Source of the DNA: Paracoccus sp. (in: a-proteobacteria)
Lineage (GTDB): Bacteria > Pseudomonadota > Alphaproteobacteria > Rhodobacterales > Rhodobacteraceae
Length of the DNA stretch: 47,408 bases
Direction of reading: 5' to 3'
NCBI RefSeq assembly: GCF_030536915.1
Contig: NZ_JAUNPC010000007.1
Coordinates: 1-47,408, forward strand
The notes under the pieces were generated by a model. That model had not been told where the DNA came from. It saw only the letters and a program-made list of their open reading frames with translations, and made no database searches. How positions within the stretch are numbered: position 1 is the stretch's first letter; every line of letters begins with the position of its first letter. Shown piece by piece: positions 9,205 through 20,227 of this stretch. Position numbers and translations under genes: made by a program.

Positions 9205-10397
9205 CACCCCTTGACCGCCTTCACGATCTTCTCGGCCGCATCGCTCAGGTCGTCCGCCGGGATCACGTTCAGCCCGCTCTCACGTATGATCTGCTTGCCG
9301 AGGTCCACGTTTGTGCCCTCAAGCCGCACGACCAGCGGGACCTGCAGGCCGACTTCCTTCACCGCGGCGATGATGCCTTCCGCGATGATGTCGCAGCGCA
9401 TGATGCCGCCGAAGATGTTGACCAGGATGCCCTTCACGTTCGGGTCCGAGGTGATGATCTTGAAGGCTTCCGTCACCTTTTCCTTGGACGCGCCGCCGCC
9501 GACATCGAGGAAGTTCGCGGGTTCCGCGCCGTATAGCTTGATGATGTCCATCGTCGCCATCGCAAGCCCGGCGCCGTTCACCATGCACCCGATCTCGCCG
9601 TCCAGCGCGATGTAGTTCAGGTCGTGTTTCGAGGCTTCGAGTTCCTTGGAATCTTCCTCGGTCTCGTCGCGCAGCGCCATCACGTCCTTCTGACGATACA
9701 GCGCGTTGTTGTCGAAGCTGACCTTGGCGTCCAGAACCTTGATCTTGCCGTCCTCGGTCACGATCAGCGGGTTGATCTCCAGCATCTCCATGTCGCGCTC
9801 GACGAAGGCTTTATACAGCAGCTTCACCAGTGCCACGCATTGCTTGACCTGGTCGCCTTCCAGCCCCAGCGCGAAGGCCACTCGGCGGCCGTGGAAGTCC
9901 GACAGGCCCGAGGCGGGATCGACGCTGAAGGACACGATCTTTTCCGGCGTCGAGGCCGCGACTTCCTCGATGTCCATGCCGCCCTCGGTGGACGCCACGA
10001 AGCTGATGCGCGAGGAGGAGCGGTCCACCAGCAGCGCGAGATACAGTTCCCGTGCGATGTCCGAGCCGTCTTCCAGATAGATGCGGTTCACCTGCTTGCC
10101 GGCGGCGCCGGTCTGGTGGGTGACAAGCGTCGAGCCGAGCATGGCGCGGACGTTTTCCACGACCTCGTCCACCGACTTGGCCAGCCGGACGCCGCCCTTC
10201 TCGCCGGCCTCGGCTTCCTTGAACCGGCCCTTGCCGCGGCCGCCCGCGTGGATCTGGGACTTGACGACCCAGAGGGGGCCGGGCAGCTCGCGCGCCTTGG
10301 CTTCGGCTTCGTCGGCGGAAAGGACCGCGCGGCCCTCGGACACCGGCGCGCCGTATTGCTTCAGCAGCGCCTTGGCCTGGTATTCGTGGATGTTCAT
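9204..10397 (-). CDS. sucC: Succinyl-CoA synthetase beta subunit (ADP-forming type)
   Basis: Nucleotide-binding and specificity subunit of succinyl-CoA synthetase. At 397 residues it has the usual length, starting [16 protein letters not shown]. The ATP-grasp domain includes [12 protein letters not shown] and the metal-binding segment MLEINPLIV; the C-terminal part carries the CoA-ligase domain with [11 protein letters not shown]. The ATG at 10397 is chosen by homology and by the GAGG at about 10 bases upstream; the 44 codons upstream in frame run through the promoter region. It is the first gene of the long suc-odh-lpd operon, about 107 bases downstream of a pair of palindromic operator-like sites. 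Confidence 0.96.
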   Translation of the reverse strand: MNIHEYQAKALLKQYGAPVSEGRAVLSADEAEAKARELPGPLWVVKSQIHAGGRGKGRFKEAEAGEKGGVRLAKSVDEVVENVRAMLGSTLVTHQTGAAGKQVNRIYLEDGSDIARELYLALLVDRSSSRISFVASTEGGMDIEEVAASTPEKIVSFSVDPASGLSDFHGRRVAFALGLEGDQVKQCVALVKLLYKAFVERDMEMLEINPLIVTEDGKIKVLDAKVSFDNNALYRQKDVMALRDETEEDSKELEASKHDLNYIALDGEIGCMVNGAGLAMATMDIIKLYGAEPANFLDVGGGASKEKVTEAFKIITSDPNVKGILVNIFGGIMRCDIIAEGIIAAVKEVGLQVPLVVRLEGTNVDLGKQIIRESGLNVIPADDLSDAAEKIVKAVKG

Positions 10398-10500
10398 CGG
10401 GAACCTCGCAGGGAAACTCGCGTTTATGTGCCAGAACGCGCGTGCAAAGCAAAGCCGCGCGTTCCGCTTTTGGTGAAAGGCCGCAGTTTTTACAAGTTCC

Positions 10501-10531
10501 GTGATCACATGCCATCGGCGTGTGATCACAC
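10501..10531 (-). promoter_or_regulatory. Paired GTGATCAC palindromes upstream of sucC
   Basis: Two GTGATCAC cores lie at 10501-10508 and 10522-10529, and their centres are exactly 21 bp apart, two helical turns. The distal one extends to the perfect 12-mer GTGTGATCACAC (10520-10531). The same core pair with the same 21-bp spacing is present upstream of sdhC. The zero-spacer arrangement differs from Crp/Fnr sites, which have six or four bases between half-sites. The binding protein is not identified. Confidence 0.75.
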
Positions 10532-10594
10532 TGTTGATGTGCCATTGTATGCAGCCGGTCGGGCGGGCTGTCCCGGTTCGTCCGCGCTAAAAGA

Positions 10595-10622
10595 AAGGGC
10601 CGCCCCGAAAAGGGCGGCCCTT
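10595..10622 (-). terminator. Intrinsic terminator of mdh
   Basis: Arms AAGGGCCGCCC and GGGCGGCCCTT with a short loop stand 26 bases after the mdh stop. On the minus strand the stem is followed by TTTCTTTT, a good T-run. It separates mdh from the sucC operon. Confidence 0.85.
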
Positions 10623-10647
10623 GCCGTTCAAAGGCAGAGGCGCGGGT

Positions 10648-13027
<2,380 letters not shown>

Positions 13028-13205
13028 GTCTTTTCCTGTCAAGTTGAAGGAGTCTGGTCGAGACAGGGAAAAGCCGCCGAGGGGCGATAGGTTTCCCGTT
13101 TCCGACAAAATCTGAATCGCCGCATCGCAGCATGCGGTCTTGCCGTCCGGGCCGTCACAGGGCACTCATCCAGGCGTCGTTTTGCAAGTGAGAGAGCCTG
13201 CCGCC

Positions 13206-14045
13206 ATGTCGCGCCCCTATCGTTCGGTCCTTTACATCCCCGCCGCCAACCAGCGCGCCATGGAAAAGGCCCGCACGCTGGCCGCCGACGCGATCATCTT
13301 CGACCTCGAGGACGCGGTGGCGCCCGCCGAGAAGCCCGGCGCCCGGGACCTGCTGCGTCAGGCGCTGGCGCAGGATTACGGCGGGCGGGCGCGGATCGTG
13401 CGGATCAACGGCTTCGACACCGAATGGGGCCGGGACGACGCGGCGGCCTTTGCCACCGGGGCCGACGCGGTGCTGGTCCCCAAAGTCAGCCGTCCCGAGG
13501 ATCTGGATGCGGTCGCCGCGCTGACCGGCGACACGCCCTTGTGGGCGATGATGGAAACCGCGCTGGGCATGCTGAACGCGGCCGCCATCGCCGCCCATCC
13601 CCGGCTGGAAGGGATGGTGATGGGCACCAACGACCTTGCCAAGGAATTGGGCAGCCGCAACCGCCCCGACCGGCTGGCGATGCAGACGGGCCTCGGACTC
13701 TGCCTGCTGGCGGCGCGCGCCCATGGGCGGGTGATCGTGGACGGCGTCTTCAACGCCTTCAAGGACGACGAGGGCCTGCGCGCCGAATGCGGGCAGGGCC
13801 GCGACATGGGATTCGACGGCAAGACCCTGATCCATCCCGCGCAGCTTGAGATCGCCAACGCGGCCTTTGCCCCGACCGAGGCCGAGGTGGATCTGTCCCG
13901 CCGCCAGATCGAGGCCTATGAAGCTGCCATCGCGGAAGGCAAGGCCGTGGCCGTCGTCGATGGCCGCATCGTCGAGAACCTGCATGTGGAAACCGCCCGC
14001 AGGACCCTGACGAAAGCGCAGGCGATTGCCGCGCTGGCGGGCTGA
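13206..14045 (+). CDS. mcl2: (3S)-malyl-CoA thioesterase of the CitE/HpcH-HpaI family
   Basis: Member of the citrate-lyase-beta/malyl-CoA lyase family, 279 residues. In Rhodobacter sphaeroides the paralogue in the same mdh-sdh neighbourhood, Mcl2, hydrolyses (3S)-malyl-CoA to malate, the last step of the ethylmalonyl-CoA pathway. The TIM-barrel family signatures are present: SVLYIPAANQRAMEKA, FDLEDAVAP with Mg-binding acidic residues, METALGMLNA, MGTNDLAKELG and GKTLIHPAQ. The length is shorter than malyl-CoA lyase Mcl1 (about 318). The function is assigned from context: mch lies three genes downstream. A generic CitE-like lyase is the alternative. The ATG at 13206 starts at the conserved SVLYIP block. 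Confidence 0.8.
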   Translation: MSRPYRSVLYIPAANQRAMEKARTLAADAIIFDLEDAVAPAEKPGARDLLRQALAQDYGGRARIVRINGFDTEWGRDDAAAFATGADAVLVPKVSRPEDLDAVAALTGDTPLWAMMETALGMLNAAAIAAHPRLEGMVMGTNDLAKELGSRNRPDRLAMQTGLGLCLLAARAHGRVIVDGVFNAFKDDEGLRAECGQGRDMGFDGKTLIHPAQLEIANAAFAPTEAEVDLSRRQIEAYEAAIAEGKAVAVVDGRIVENLHVETARRTLTKAQAIAALAG

Positions 14046-14084
14046 TGGCAGGGTGGCGCGAAATCGCATGAAGGATGTCCCCCC

Positions 14085-14630
14085 ATGATCCTGTTGATCC
14101 TTGGCGTTGCGCTCTGGTGGGGCGCGCATCTTTACAAGCGCGCCGCGCCGCACCCGGCACCTGACAACCGGCGCAAGGGCGTGGTCGCGCTGGCGCTGGT
14201 TGTCTCGGTGATCCTGATGACCATCGGCTACCAGCGGGCCGATGTCGTGATGTGGTGGGCGGCCGGCCCGGCGCTGAAGGGCATCAACAACCTGCTGGTG
14301 CTGGTGGGTTTCTTCCTGTTCGCCTCGGCGGGGATCAAGAACCGCATCGGCACCCAGATGCGGCATCCGCAACTCACGGGCTTTTCGCTCTGGGCCTTCG
14401 CGCATCTGCTGACGAACGGCGACCTGCCGTCCTTCGTCCTGTTCGGCGGGCTGCTGCTCTGGGCGCTGGTCGAGATGGCGGTCATCAACCGGGCCGAGCC
14501 GAACTGGGTGCGCCCGCCGCACCGGACCGTGATGCGGAAAGAGGTCATGGCCGCCGTCGGCGCCCTGGTCGTCTATCTGGTTGTCGGCCTGATCCATGGC
14601 TGGGTCGGTCCCAACCCCTTCGGAGCCTGA
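14085..14630 (+). CDS. NnrU-family integral membrane protein
   Basis: Membrane protein of 181 residues with about five hydrophobic segments and the NnrU-family stretch MRHPQLTGFSLWAFAHLLTN (about residues 86-105), which contains two conserved His. NnrU is named from denitrification loci, but no nitrite or nitric-oxide reductase gene is present here, so a role in denitrification is not supported by context. It lies 39 bases after mcl2 with AAGGATG upstream of its ATG, and two bases before the DUF1737 gene, forming an operon running to the EEP gene. Confidence 0.8.
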   Translation: MILLILGVALWWGAHLYKRAAPHPAPDNRRKGVVALALVVSVILMTIGYQRADVVMWWAAGPALKGINNLLVLVGFFLFASAGIKNRIGTQMRHPQLTGFSLWAFAHLLTNGDLPSFVLFGGLLLWALVEMAVINRAEPNWVRPPHRTVMRKEVMAAVGALVVYLVVGLIHGWVGPNPFGA

Positions 14631-14632
14631 GG

Positions 14633-14839
14633 ATGTCCCAGATCTACCGCCTGCTGACCGAGGACGACACCCCGGCCTTCTGCCACAAGATCAGCCTCGC
14701 GCTGTCCAAGGGCTGGATGCTGCACGGGTCGCCCTCGATCGCCTTCGATCCCGTCCGCGGCACCATGCGCTGCGCGCAGGCCGTCACCAAGGAAATCGCG
14801 GGTGATTATCACCCCGACATGAAGCTGGGACAGCAATGA
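14633..14839 (+). CDS. DUF1737-family small protein
   Basis: A 68-residue soluble protein beginning MSQIYRLLTEDD. The pattern of an N-terminal short segment, a central helix with SKGWMLHGSPS, and a C-terminal half ending RCAQAVTKEI matches the DUF1737 family of small alphaproteobacterial proteins with no known function. It starts two bases after the NnrU-like gene (the GAGGATG includes its ribosome site), and its stop overlaps the mch start by ATGA. Confidence 0.8.
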   Translation: MSQIYRLLTEDDTPAFCHKISLALSKGWMLHGSPSIAFDPVRGTMRCAQAVTKEIAGDYHPDMKLGQQ

Positions 14840-15870
14840 CCAAGACCAATCCGGGCCGCTTCTTCGAGGATTACCGCGTCGGCGAGGTGATCCGCCACGC
14901 CGTCCCCCGCACGGTCTCGGGCGGCGAGCGGGCGCTGTATCACGCGCTTTATCCCGCCCGCCATGCGCTGCATTCCTCGGACGAGTTCGCCCGCGCCTGC
15001 GGGCTGCCCGCCGCGCCGATGGACGACCTGATCGCCTTCCATTCCGTCTTCGGCAAGACCGTCCCCGACATCTCGCTGAACGCGGTGGCGAATCTCGGCT
15101 ATGCCGAGGGGCGCTGGCTGGAACCCGTCTGGCCCGGCGACACGATCCGCGCCGAATCCGAGGTGATCGGGCTCAAGCAGAACTCGAACGGCACCTCGGG
15201 CAATGTCTATGTCCGCACGCGCGGGCTGAACCAGCGCGACGTGCCGGTGCTGGAATATGTCCGCTGGGTCATGGTGCGGAAGCGCGAGGCCGCCAGCCCT
15301 GCGCCCGACGAGGTCGTGCCGCGCCTTGACCGCGTGGTGCTGCCGCAGGCGCTGGTGATCCCGGACGGGCTGGATTTCAGCGACTACGACTTCACCCTTG
15401 CCGGCGAGCCGCATCGCTGGGGCGACTACGGCGTGGGCGAGGTCATCGACCACGTGGACGCCGTGACGGTGGAAGAGGCCGAGCATATGCTGGCCACCCG
15501 GTTGTGGCAGAACACAGCGAAGGTCCATTTCGACGCGACCTTCCGCGACGACGGCGCCCGGCTGATCTATGGCGGCCATGTCATCAGCCTTGCGCGGGCG
15601 CTCAGCTTCAACGGACTGGCTAACGCGCAGATGATCGTGGCGCTGAACGCGGGCGCGCATGCGAACCCCTGTTTCGCGGGCGACACCGTGCGGGCCTGGT
15701 CCGAGGTGCTGGACCGCGCGCCGACCAATGCGCCGGGCATCGGCGCCCTGCGCCTGCGGCTGGTCGCCCACAAGGGCGAGCCGGGAGACCTGACGCTGAA
15801 GCGCGAGGACGGGCGCTACGCGTCCCATGTCCTGCTGGATCTCGACTACTGGGTGCTGATGCCGCTGTGA
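14836..15870 (+). CDS. mch: Mesaconyl-C1-CoA hydratase (beta-methylmalyl-CoA dehydratase)
   Basis: Interconverts mesaconyl-C1-CoA and erythro-beta-methylmalyl-CoA in the ethylmalonyl-CoA pathway for acetyl-CoA assimilation. The 344-residue protein has two consecutive MaoC-like hot-dog domains, and its N-terminus (NPGRFFEDYRVGEVIRHA) and length agree with the characterised Rhodobacter sphaeroides Mch. Notable segments are SLNAVANLGYAEGRW in the first domain and YGGHVISLARALSFNG in the second. Translation is coupled to the DUF1737 gene upstream by ATGA and to the EEP gene downstream by GTGA. Because mch is diagnostic for this pathway, its presence implies growth on C2 compounds without strict need for the glyoxylate bypass. 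Confidence 0.9.
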   Translation: MTKTNPGRFFEDYRVGEVIRHAVPRTVSGGERALYHALYPARHALHSSDEFARACGLPAAPMDDLIAFHSVFGKTVPDISLNAVANLGYAEGRWLEPVWPGDTIRAESEVIGLKQNSNGTSGNVYVRTRGLNQRDVPVLEYVRWVMVRKREAASPAPDEVVPRLDRVVLPQALVIPDGLDFSDYDFTLAGEPHRWGDYGVGEVIDHVDAVTVEEAEHMLATRLWQNTAKVHFDATFRDDGARLIYGGHVISLARALSFNGLANAQMIVALNAGAHANPCFAGDTVRAWSEVLDRAPTNAPGIGALRLRLVAHKGEPGDLTLKREDGRYASHVLLDLDYWVLMPL

Positions 15871-16736
15871 GGTGGCGCAGGCTCGGGCGCGCCGCGCTGG
15901 CCGCGGGGCTGGTGCTGCTGGCGGCCTCATACGCCGGGCGGCTGCACCCGGCGGGCGATTCGCTGGCGGTCGGGCGGCCGTTCCTTGCGGCGCTGCTGGT
16001 GCTGGGCGGGCTGGGCTTGCGCGGGCGTCCCGGCTGGCTCGCAGCCGCTGCGGGGGTGCTGGCGCTGGCGCCGATCCTCTGGGCGATGCGGCCGCATGCC
16101 CCGCCCGTGCCGCAGATCGTCGTCTACCAGAAGAACCTGCTGCATTCCGTCGATGACCCTTCGGGCATCGCCGCCGACATCCTGCAGGCCCGCGCCGACG
16201 TGGCGCTGCTGCAGGAGGTCAGCCGGACAAACGCGGGCGTGACAGGCGCGCTTTCCGGCGAGATGCCGCATCAGGTGGTCTGCCCGGCCCCGACGCCGGG
16301 CACCGTCGCGATCCTGTCACGCTGGCCCTTTGCCGCGGAACCGGATTGCGCCACCGGCGTCGGCATGGCCTCGGCCCGCGTGCTGGCCCCCGAAGGCGCG
16401 GTCACGGTCGTCTCCCTCCACCTCGGCTGGCCCTGGCCCTATGGTCAGGCCGCGCAGGTAGAGCGCGTTTTGCCGCAACTCGCTGGCTTGCCGGGGCCGG
16501 TGGTGCTTGGGGGCGACTTCAATGCCGTCCCGTGGTCGCGCATCGTGGCGCGCGTCGCCAGCGCCACTGGGACGGAACGGGCGGGCCCGGTGCGGCCGAC
16601 ATTCCTGCTTGGCGGGCTGCCCATCGCCATCGACCATGTCCTTGCGCCTGCCGACTGGCCGGCGGGGGCCGTCATGCGGCCGCGGTTCGGCTCGGACCAT
16701 CGCGGACAGGTGGTGAGCCTGAGCGGAAGGATGTGA
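15867..16736 (+). CDS. Membrane-anchored endonuclease/exonuclease/phosphatase-family protein
   Basis: Protein of 289 residues with three hydrophobic N-terminal segments (about residues 9-22, 37-50, 57-73), followed by an EEP-fold domain at about 80-289. The active-site motifs are visible: LLQEVS (metal Glu), SLHLGWPWP, GGDFNAVPWS and the terminal SDHRGQ. The domain faces either the periplasm or the cytosol; its substrate (nucleic acid or a phosphodiester lipid) cannot be told. The GTG start overlaps the mch stop. Its stop codon overlaps the first GTGATCAC site of the sdh operator, so the regulatory region begins inside this gene. Confidence 0.8.
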   Translation: MRWRRLGRAALAAGLVLLAASYAGRLHPAGDSLAVGRPFLAALLVLGGLGLRGRPGWLAAAAGVLALAPILWAMRPHAPPVPQIVVYQKNLLHSVDDPSGIAADILQARADVALLQEVSRTNAGVTGALSGEMPHQVVCPAPTPGTVAILSRWPFAAEPDCATGVGMASARVLAPEGAVTVVSLHLGWPWPYGQAAQVERVLPQLAGLPGPVVLGGDFNAVPWSRIVARVASATGTERAGPVRPTFLLGGLPIAIDHVLAPADWPAGAVMRPRFGSDHRGQVVSLSGRM

Positions 16737-16763
16737 TCACTGGTTGCGAGCTTGTGATCACAA
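16732..16763 (+). promoter_or_regulatory. Paired GTGATCAC palindromes upstream of sdhC
   Basis: Two GTGATCAC cores lie at 16733-16740 and 16754-16761, with centres exactly 21 bp apart. The proximal one extends to the perfect 12-mer TTGTGATCACAA (16752-16763). This duplicates the arrangement upstream of sucC. The proximal centre is about 142 bases before the sdhC ATG. I could not fix the promoter boxes, so whether the sites activate or repress is open. Confidence 0.75.
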
Positions 16764-16899
16764 CCGGCGCTAACATCGCCCCTGACACGGCGGGACTTGA
16801 ACAAACCCGTGACACGGACGAAAGGATGTCTAGAGAGACCAGCAGTTTCAAGCCAGCCCGCGCGCCAGCTTGGCCCGCGCTTTTCGGACAGGAGCGCCC

Positions 16900-17289
16900 A
16901 TGGCGGACATCCCCCGCGGCAATCGCCCGCTTTCGCCCCATCTCAGCGTCTATCGGCTGCCGATGGCGGCGGTCACCTCGATCATGACCCGCGTCACCGG
17001 GCAGGCCCTCATGGCCGGGCTGTTGCTGATCGTCTGGTGGCTTGTCGCGGCGGCCACCGGCCCGCGCGCCTTCGCCACCGCCGATTGGGTGCTGCGCAGC
17101 TGGATCGGCTACCTGGTCCTGTTCGGCTCGGCCTGGGCGCTGTGGTTCCACTTCCTCGCAGGCGTGCGGCACCTGTTCTACGATGCCGGCCTGCTGATGA
17201 CGCGCGACGACGCGCAGCGGACAAGCTGGGTCATCATCATCGGCTCGGTGGTGCTGACGCTGATCACCGCCTTCATGTTCGCATTCTGA
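16900..17289 (+). CDS. sdhC: Succinate dehydrogenase cytochrome b556 subunit
   Basis: Membrane anchor subunit of complex II that helps bind heme b and ubiquinone. The 129-residue protein begins with the family motif RPLSPHLSVYRLP (9-21), has SIMTRVTGQAL (27-37) near the quinone site, and three transmembrane helices at about 35-53, 68-88 and 106-129. His84 in the FHFLAGVRHLFYD motif is the expected heme ligand. The ATG at 16900 with ACAGGAG upstream gives the standard N-terminus; the in-frame ATG 30 bases earlier would add ten basic residues. It is the first gene of the sdh operon. Confidence 0.94.
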   Translation: MADIPRGNRPLSPHLSVYRLPMAAVTSIMTRVTGQALMAGLLLIVWWLVAAATGPRAFATADWVLRSWIGYLVLFGSAWALWFHFLAGVRHLFYDAGLLMTRDDAQRTSWVIIIGSVVLTLITAFMFAF

Positions 17290-17300
17290 GGGGATCGTCC

Positions 17301-17717
17301 ATGCGCTACATCACCCCCCGCAAGGCCGCCCGTGGCCTCGGCGCCGCAGGTCCCAGCACCGGCACCGCCCAGCACTGGTCGATGACGGTCAGTTCCGTCG
17401 CGCTGCTGATCCTGACGCCCGCCTTCGTCTTCGTGATCGCCTCGGCCATCGGCCTGCCGCATCACGCGGTCTTCGCCTACTTCAGCCGTCCCTATCCGGC
17501 CATCGTCACGGCACTGTTCCTGATCGTGGGGATGCTGCACTATATCGGCGGCACCCGCATCATGATCGACGACTATACCGCCCATACCGAACGCCGGGTC
17601 GCGCTGATCGCTGCCCAGCTTTTCGGCTGGGGCGTGATCGCCGCCGCCGTCTATGCGCTGGCCCGGATGGCGCTGTCCCCGGCGGTCAGCTCGGTCACCA
17701 CCGTCGTCGTCCACTGA
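17301..17717 (+). CDS. sdhD: Succinate dehydrogenase hydrophobic membrane anchor subunit
   Basis: Second membrane anchor of complex II, 138 residues with three transmembrane helices (about 31-49, 62-84, 101-122). The motif [14 protein letters not shown] (about 78-91) holds the conserved His and the Asp-Tyr pair near the quinone. It lies 11 bases after sdhC with GGGG before its ATG, and seven bases before sdhA. Confidence 0.92.
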   Translation: MRYITPRKAARGLGAAGPSTGTAQHWSMTVSSVALLILTPAFVFVIASAIGLPHHAVFAYFSRPYPAIVTALFLIVGMLHYIGGTRIMIDDYTAHTERRVALIAAQLFGWGVIAAAVYALARMALSPAVSSVTTVVVH

Positions 17718-17724
17718 GGTTCCC

Positions 17725-19527
17725 ATGTCCGCTTACGAATACCAGACGCATGATTACGACGTGGTGGTGGTGGGGGCCGGCGGTGCTGGCCTGCGCGCGA
17801 CCCTCGGCATGGCCGAGCAGGGCTTCCGCACCGCCTGCGTGACCAAGGTCTTCCCGACCCGCAGCCACACCGTCGCGGCGCAGGGGGGCATCGCCGCCTC
17901 GCTGTCGAACATGGGGCCGGACAACTGGCAGTGGCACCTTTACGACACCGTGAAGGGGTCCGACTGGCTGGGCGACACCGATGCAATGGAATACCTCGCA
18001 CGCGAGGCGCCGAAGGCCGTCTATGAGCTGGAACACTACGGCGTGCCCTTCTCGCGCACCGAGGAGGGCAAGATCTACCAGCGCCCCTTCGGCGGCCACA
18101 CGACCGAGTTCGGCGAAGGCCCGCCCGTCCAGCGCACCTGCGCCGCGGCCGACCGCACCGGCCACGCGATTCTGCACACGCTCTATGGGCAAAGCCTCAA
18201 GGAAAAGGCCGAGTTCTTCATCGAGTATTTCGCGCTCGACCTGATCATCACGGACGGGGCCTGCACGGGCGTCGTCTGCTGGAAGCTGGACGACGGCACC
18301 ATCCACGTCTTCAACGCCAAGATGGTGGTGCTGGCGACCGGTGGCTATGGCCGGGCCTATTTCAGTGCGACCAGCGCCCATAGCTGCACCGGCGACGGCG
18401 GCGGGATGGTCGCCCGCGCGGGCCTGCCCTTGCAGGACATGGAGTTCGTGCAGTTCCACCCGACCGGCATCTACGGTTCCGGCTGCCTCATCACCGAAGG
18501 CGCGCGGGGCGAGGGGGGCTACCTGACCAACTCGGAAGGCGAGCGGTTCATGGAACGCTACGCGCCCACCTACAAGGATCTCGCCTCCCGCGACGTGGTG
18601 TCGCGCTGCATGACGCTGGAGATCCGCGAGGGCAGGGGAGTTGGTTCCGACAAGGATCACATCTTCCTGCACCTGTCGCACCTGCCGCCGGACACGCTGC
18701 ATGAACGCCTGCCGGGCATCAGCGAATCGGCCAGGATCTTCGCGGGCGTGGACCTGACGCGCGAACCGATCCCGGTGCTGCCGACCGTGCATTACAACAT
18801 GGGCGGCGTCCCCACGAACTACTGGGGCGAGGTTCTGGCGCCCAAGCAGGGCGACCCCGACCGCGTCTTTCCCGGCCTGATGGCGGTAGGCGAGGCAGGC
18901 TGCGCCTCGGTCCACGGGGCGAACCGGCTGGGATCGAACTCGCTGATCGACCTCGTGGTCTTCGGCCGCGCCGCCGCGATCCGCGCGGGCGAGGTGATCG
19001 ACCGCGAATCGGCCATTCCCTCGGTCAACAAGGCCGAAGTGGACCGCGCGCTCGACCGCTTCGACGCGCTGCGCCATGCGAAAGGCGGAACGTCCACGGC
19101 GACCTTGCGCGACCGGATGCAGCGCACCATGCAGGCGGATGCGGCCGTGTTCCGCACGGACAAGACACTGGCTGAAGGGGTCGAGAAGATGCGCGAGATC
19201 GCGCTGGGCCTCGACGACCTGCATGTCACCGACCGCAGCCTGATCTGGAACAGCGACCTGATGGAAACGCTGGAGCTGACCAACCTGATGCCGAACGCCC
19301 TGGCGACCATCGTCGCCGCCGAGGCGCGCAAGGAATCCCGCGGAGCCCATGCCCATGAGGACTACCCGGACCGGGACGACGCCAACTGGCGCAAGCATTC
19401 GCTTGCGTGGGTCGATGGAAATGACGTCAAACTCGCCTATCGGCCCGTCCACCTCGAACCGCTGACGAAGCACGAGGATGGCGGGATCGATCCAAAGAAG
19501 ATCGCACCGAAAGCGAGGGTCTACTGA
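17725..19527 (+). CDS. sdhA: Succinate dehydrogenase flavoprotein subunit
   Basis: Catalytic subunit that oxidises succinate to fumarate. The 600-residue length is typical. The FAD dinucleotide motif [11 protein letters not shown] is near the N-terminus, His48 in [11 protein letters not shown] is the covalent 8-alpha-FAD histidine, and the active-site region includes [10 protein letters not shown] and EGARGEGG with the proton-transfer Arg. [18 protein letters not shown] closes the FAD fold. The C-terminus ends in KIAPKARVY, usual for SdhA. The ATG at 17725 is eight bases after the sdhD stop. Its TGA overlaps the ATG of a lipoprotein gene (TGATG). Unusually, sdhB is not next; about 2.1 kb separates them. 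Confidence 0.97.
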   Translation: MSAYEYQTHDYDVVVVGAGGAGLRATLGMAEQGFRTACVTKVFPTRSHTVAAQGGIAASLSNMGPDNWQWHLYDTVKGSDWLGDTDAMEYLAREAPKAVYELEHYGVPFSRTEEGKIYQRPFGGHTTEFGEGPPVQRTCAAADRTGHAILHTLYGQSLKEKAEFFIEYFALDLIITDGACTGVVCWKLDDGTIHVFNAKMVVLATGGYGRAYFSATSAHSCTGDGGGMVARAGLPLQDMEFVQFHPTGIYGSGCLITEGARGEGGYLTNSEGERFMERYAPTYKDLASRDVVSRCMTLEIREGRGVGSDKDHIFLHLSHLPPDTLHERLPGISESARIFAGVDLTREPIPVLPTVHYNMGGVPTNYWGEVLAPKQGDPDRVFPGLMAVGEAGCASVHGANRLGSNSLIDLVVFGRAAAIRAGEVIDRESAIPSVNKAEVDRALDRFDALRHAKGGTSTATLRDRMQRTMQADAAVFRTDKTLAEGVEKMREIALGLDDLHVTDRSLIWNSDLMETLELTNLMPNALATIVAAEARKESRGAHAHEDYPDRDDANWRKHSLAWVDGNDVKLAYRPVHLEPLTKHEDGGIDPKKIAPKARVY

Positions 19528-19895
19528 TGCGTTTCTCTGTTCTTGCCGCTGTTGCAGCCGCTGCCGCCCTGGCGGGCTGCGCGGTTGTCCCGATGACCTC
19601 CATCCCCGGGACGGCGGTGGTGTCGCCTCCTCCGGGCGGCACGGTCGTCGTGACCCCGCCACCGGCCACGCCGAACAACGCCGCCGCCCGCCAGGTCATC
19701 AACGCCGAGATGGCGCGCCGCCTGCCGGGGCGCAACGTCGGGCCGCTGACCGACTGCGTGGTGGCCAATGCCACCATGGCGGAACTGGCCGACATCGCCG
19801 CGCAGCAGGGGCAGGCGGGCGCCGCCGGGGCCGTGGCCTCGGTCGTGTCGCGTCCCGCCACCTCGCAGTGCATCGCCCGGGCAGCGGTCGCCTGA
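19527..19895 (+). CDS. Small predicted lipoprotein inside the sdh operon
   Basis: A 122-residue protein with a signal sequence of Ala-rich hydrophobic residues and lipobox LAGC (Cys18). A Pro/Val/Thr-rich linker (PPPGGTVVVTPPPATP) follows, then a domain of about 70 residues with two cysteines (LTDCVVANA and SQCIARA) that could form a disulfide. No family is recognised with certainty. The start codon overlaps the sdhA stop (TGATG) and its own stop overlaps the next lipoprotein start in the same way, so it is translated as part of the sdh message. Confidence 0.8.
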   Translation: MRFSVLAAVAAAAALAGCAVVPMTSIPGTAVVSPPPGGTVVVTPPPATPNNAAARQVINAEMARRLPGRNVGPLTDCVVANATMAELADIAAQQGQAGAAGAVASVVSRPATSQCIARAAVA

Positions 19896-20227
19896 TGCAG
19901 CGGCGCGCGCGTTCCGGCGTGGCCCTGGTGCTGCTGCTGGCCTCGGGGATCGCGGCCTGCAGCAGCCCGGTTCCTGTCGCCCAGGCGGAACGCCTCTGCC
20001 TTGAGAATGCGCGTGCCGCCACCGCCCCCCGGACCGAGATCGGCCTGGGCCTTGGCACGGACGGCCACAAGGTCCGGACCATGGGCGGCATCAGCGTCTC
20101 GCTGTCGTCCGACTACATCAGGGGCCGTGACCCGGCGGTGGCTTTCCACGACTGCGTCCTGCGGCGCTCGGGGCAGGTGCCGACCCGGCCCTTGCACGAA
20201 CAGCCGGGTTACAGGTGGCCGCAGTGA
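19895..20227 (+). CDS. Second small predicted lipoprotein inside the sdh operon
   Basis: A 110-residue protein with a basic N-terminus, a hydrophobic stretch and a lipobox IAAC (Cys22). The mature part is short, contains the paired cysteines RLCLENAR and FHDCVLRR, and has a glycine-rich middle (GLGLGTDGHKVRTMGG). I recognise no family. It overlaps the upstream lipoprotein by one base (TGATG), and its TGA overlaps a GTG that probably starts the glycosyltransferase-like gene. Confidence 0.75.
   Translation: MQRRARSGVALVLLLASGIAACSSPVPVAQAERLCLENARAATAPRTEIGLGLGTDGHKVRTMGGISVSLSSDYIRGRDPAVAFHDCVLRRSGQVPTRPLHEQPGYRWPQ

Noticed and set aside
10501-10531. Crp- or Fnr-type binding sites
   Set aside because: Half-sites TGTGA/TCACA are present but with no spacer; Crp needs six bases between them and Fnr uses TTGAT/ATCAA with four.
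14085-14630. Denitrification locus because of the NnrU-like protein
   Set aside because: No nitrite, nitric-oxide or nitrous-oxide reductase gene or their regulators are present in the window.
17695-19662. 655-residue minus-strand open frame
   Set aside because: It is antisense to sdhA and shows no recognisable domain.
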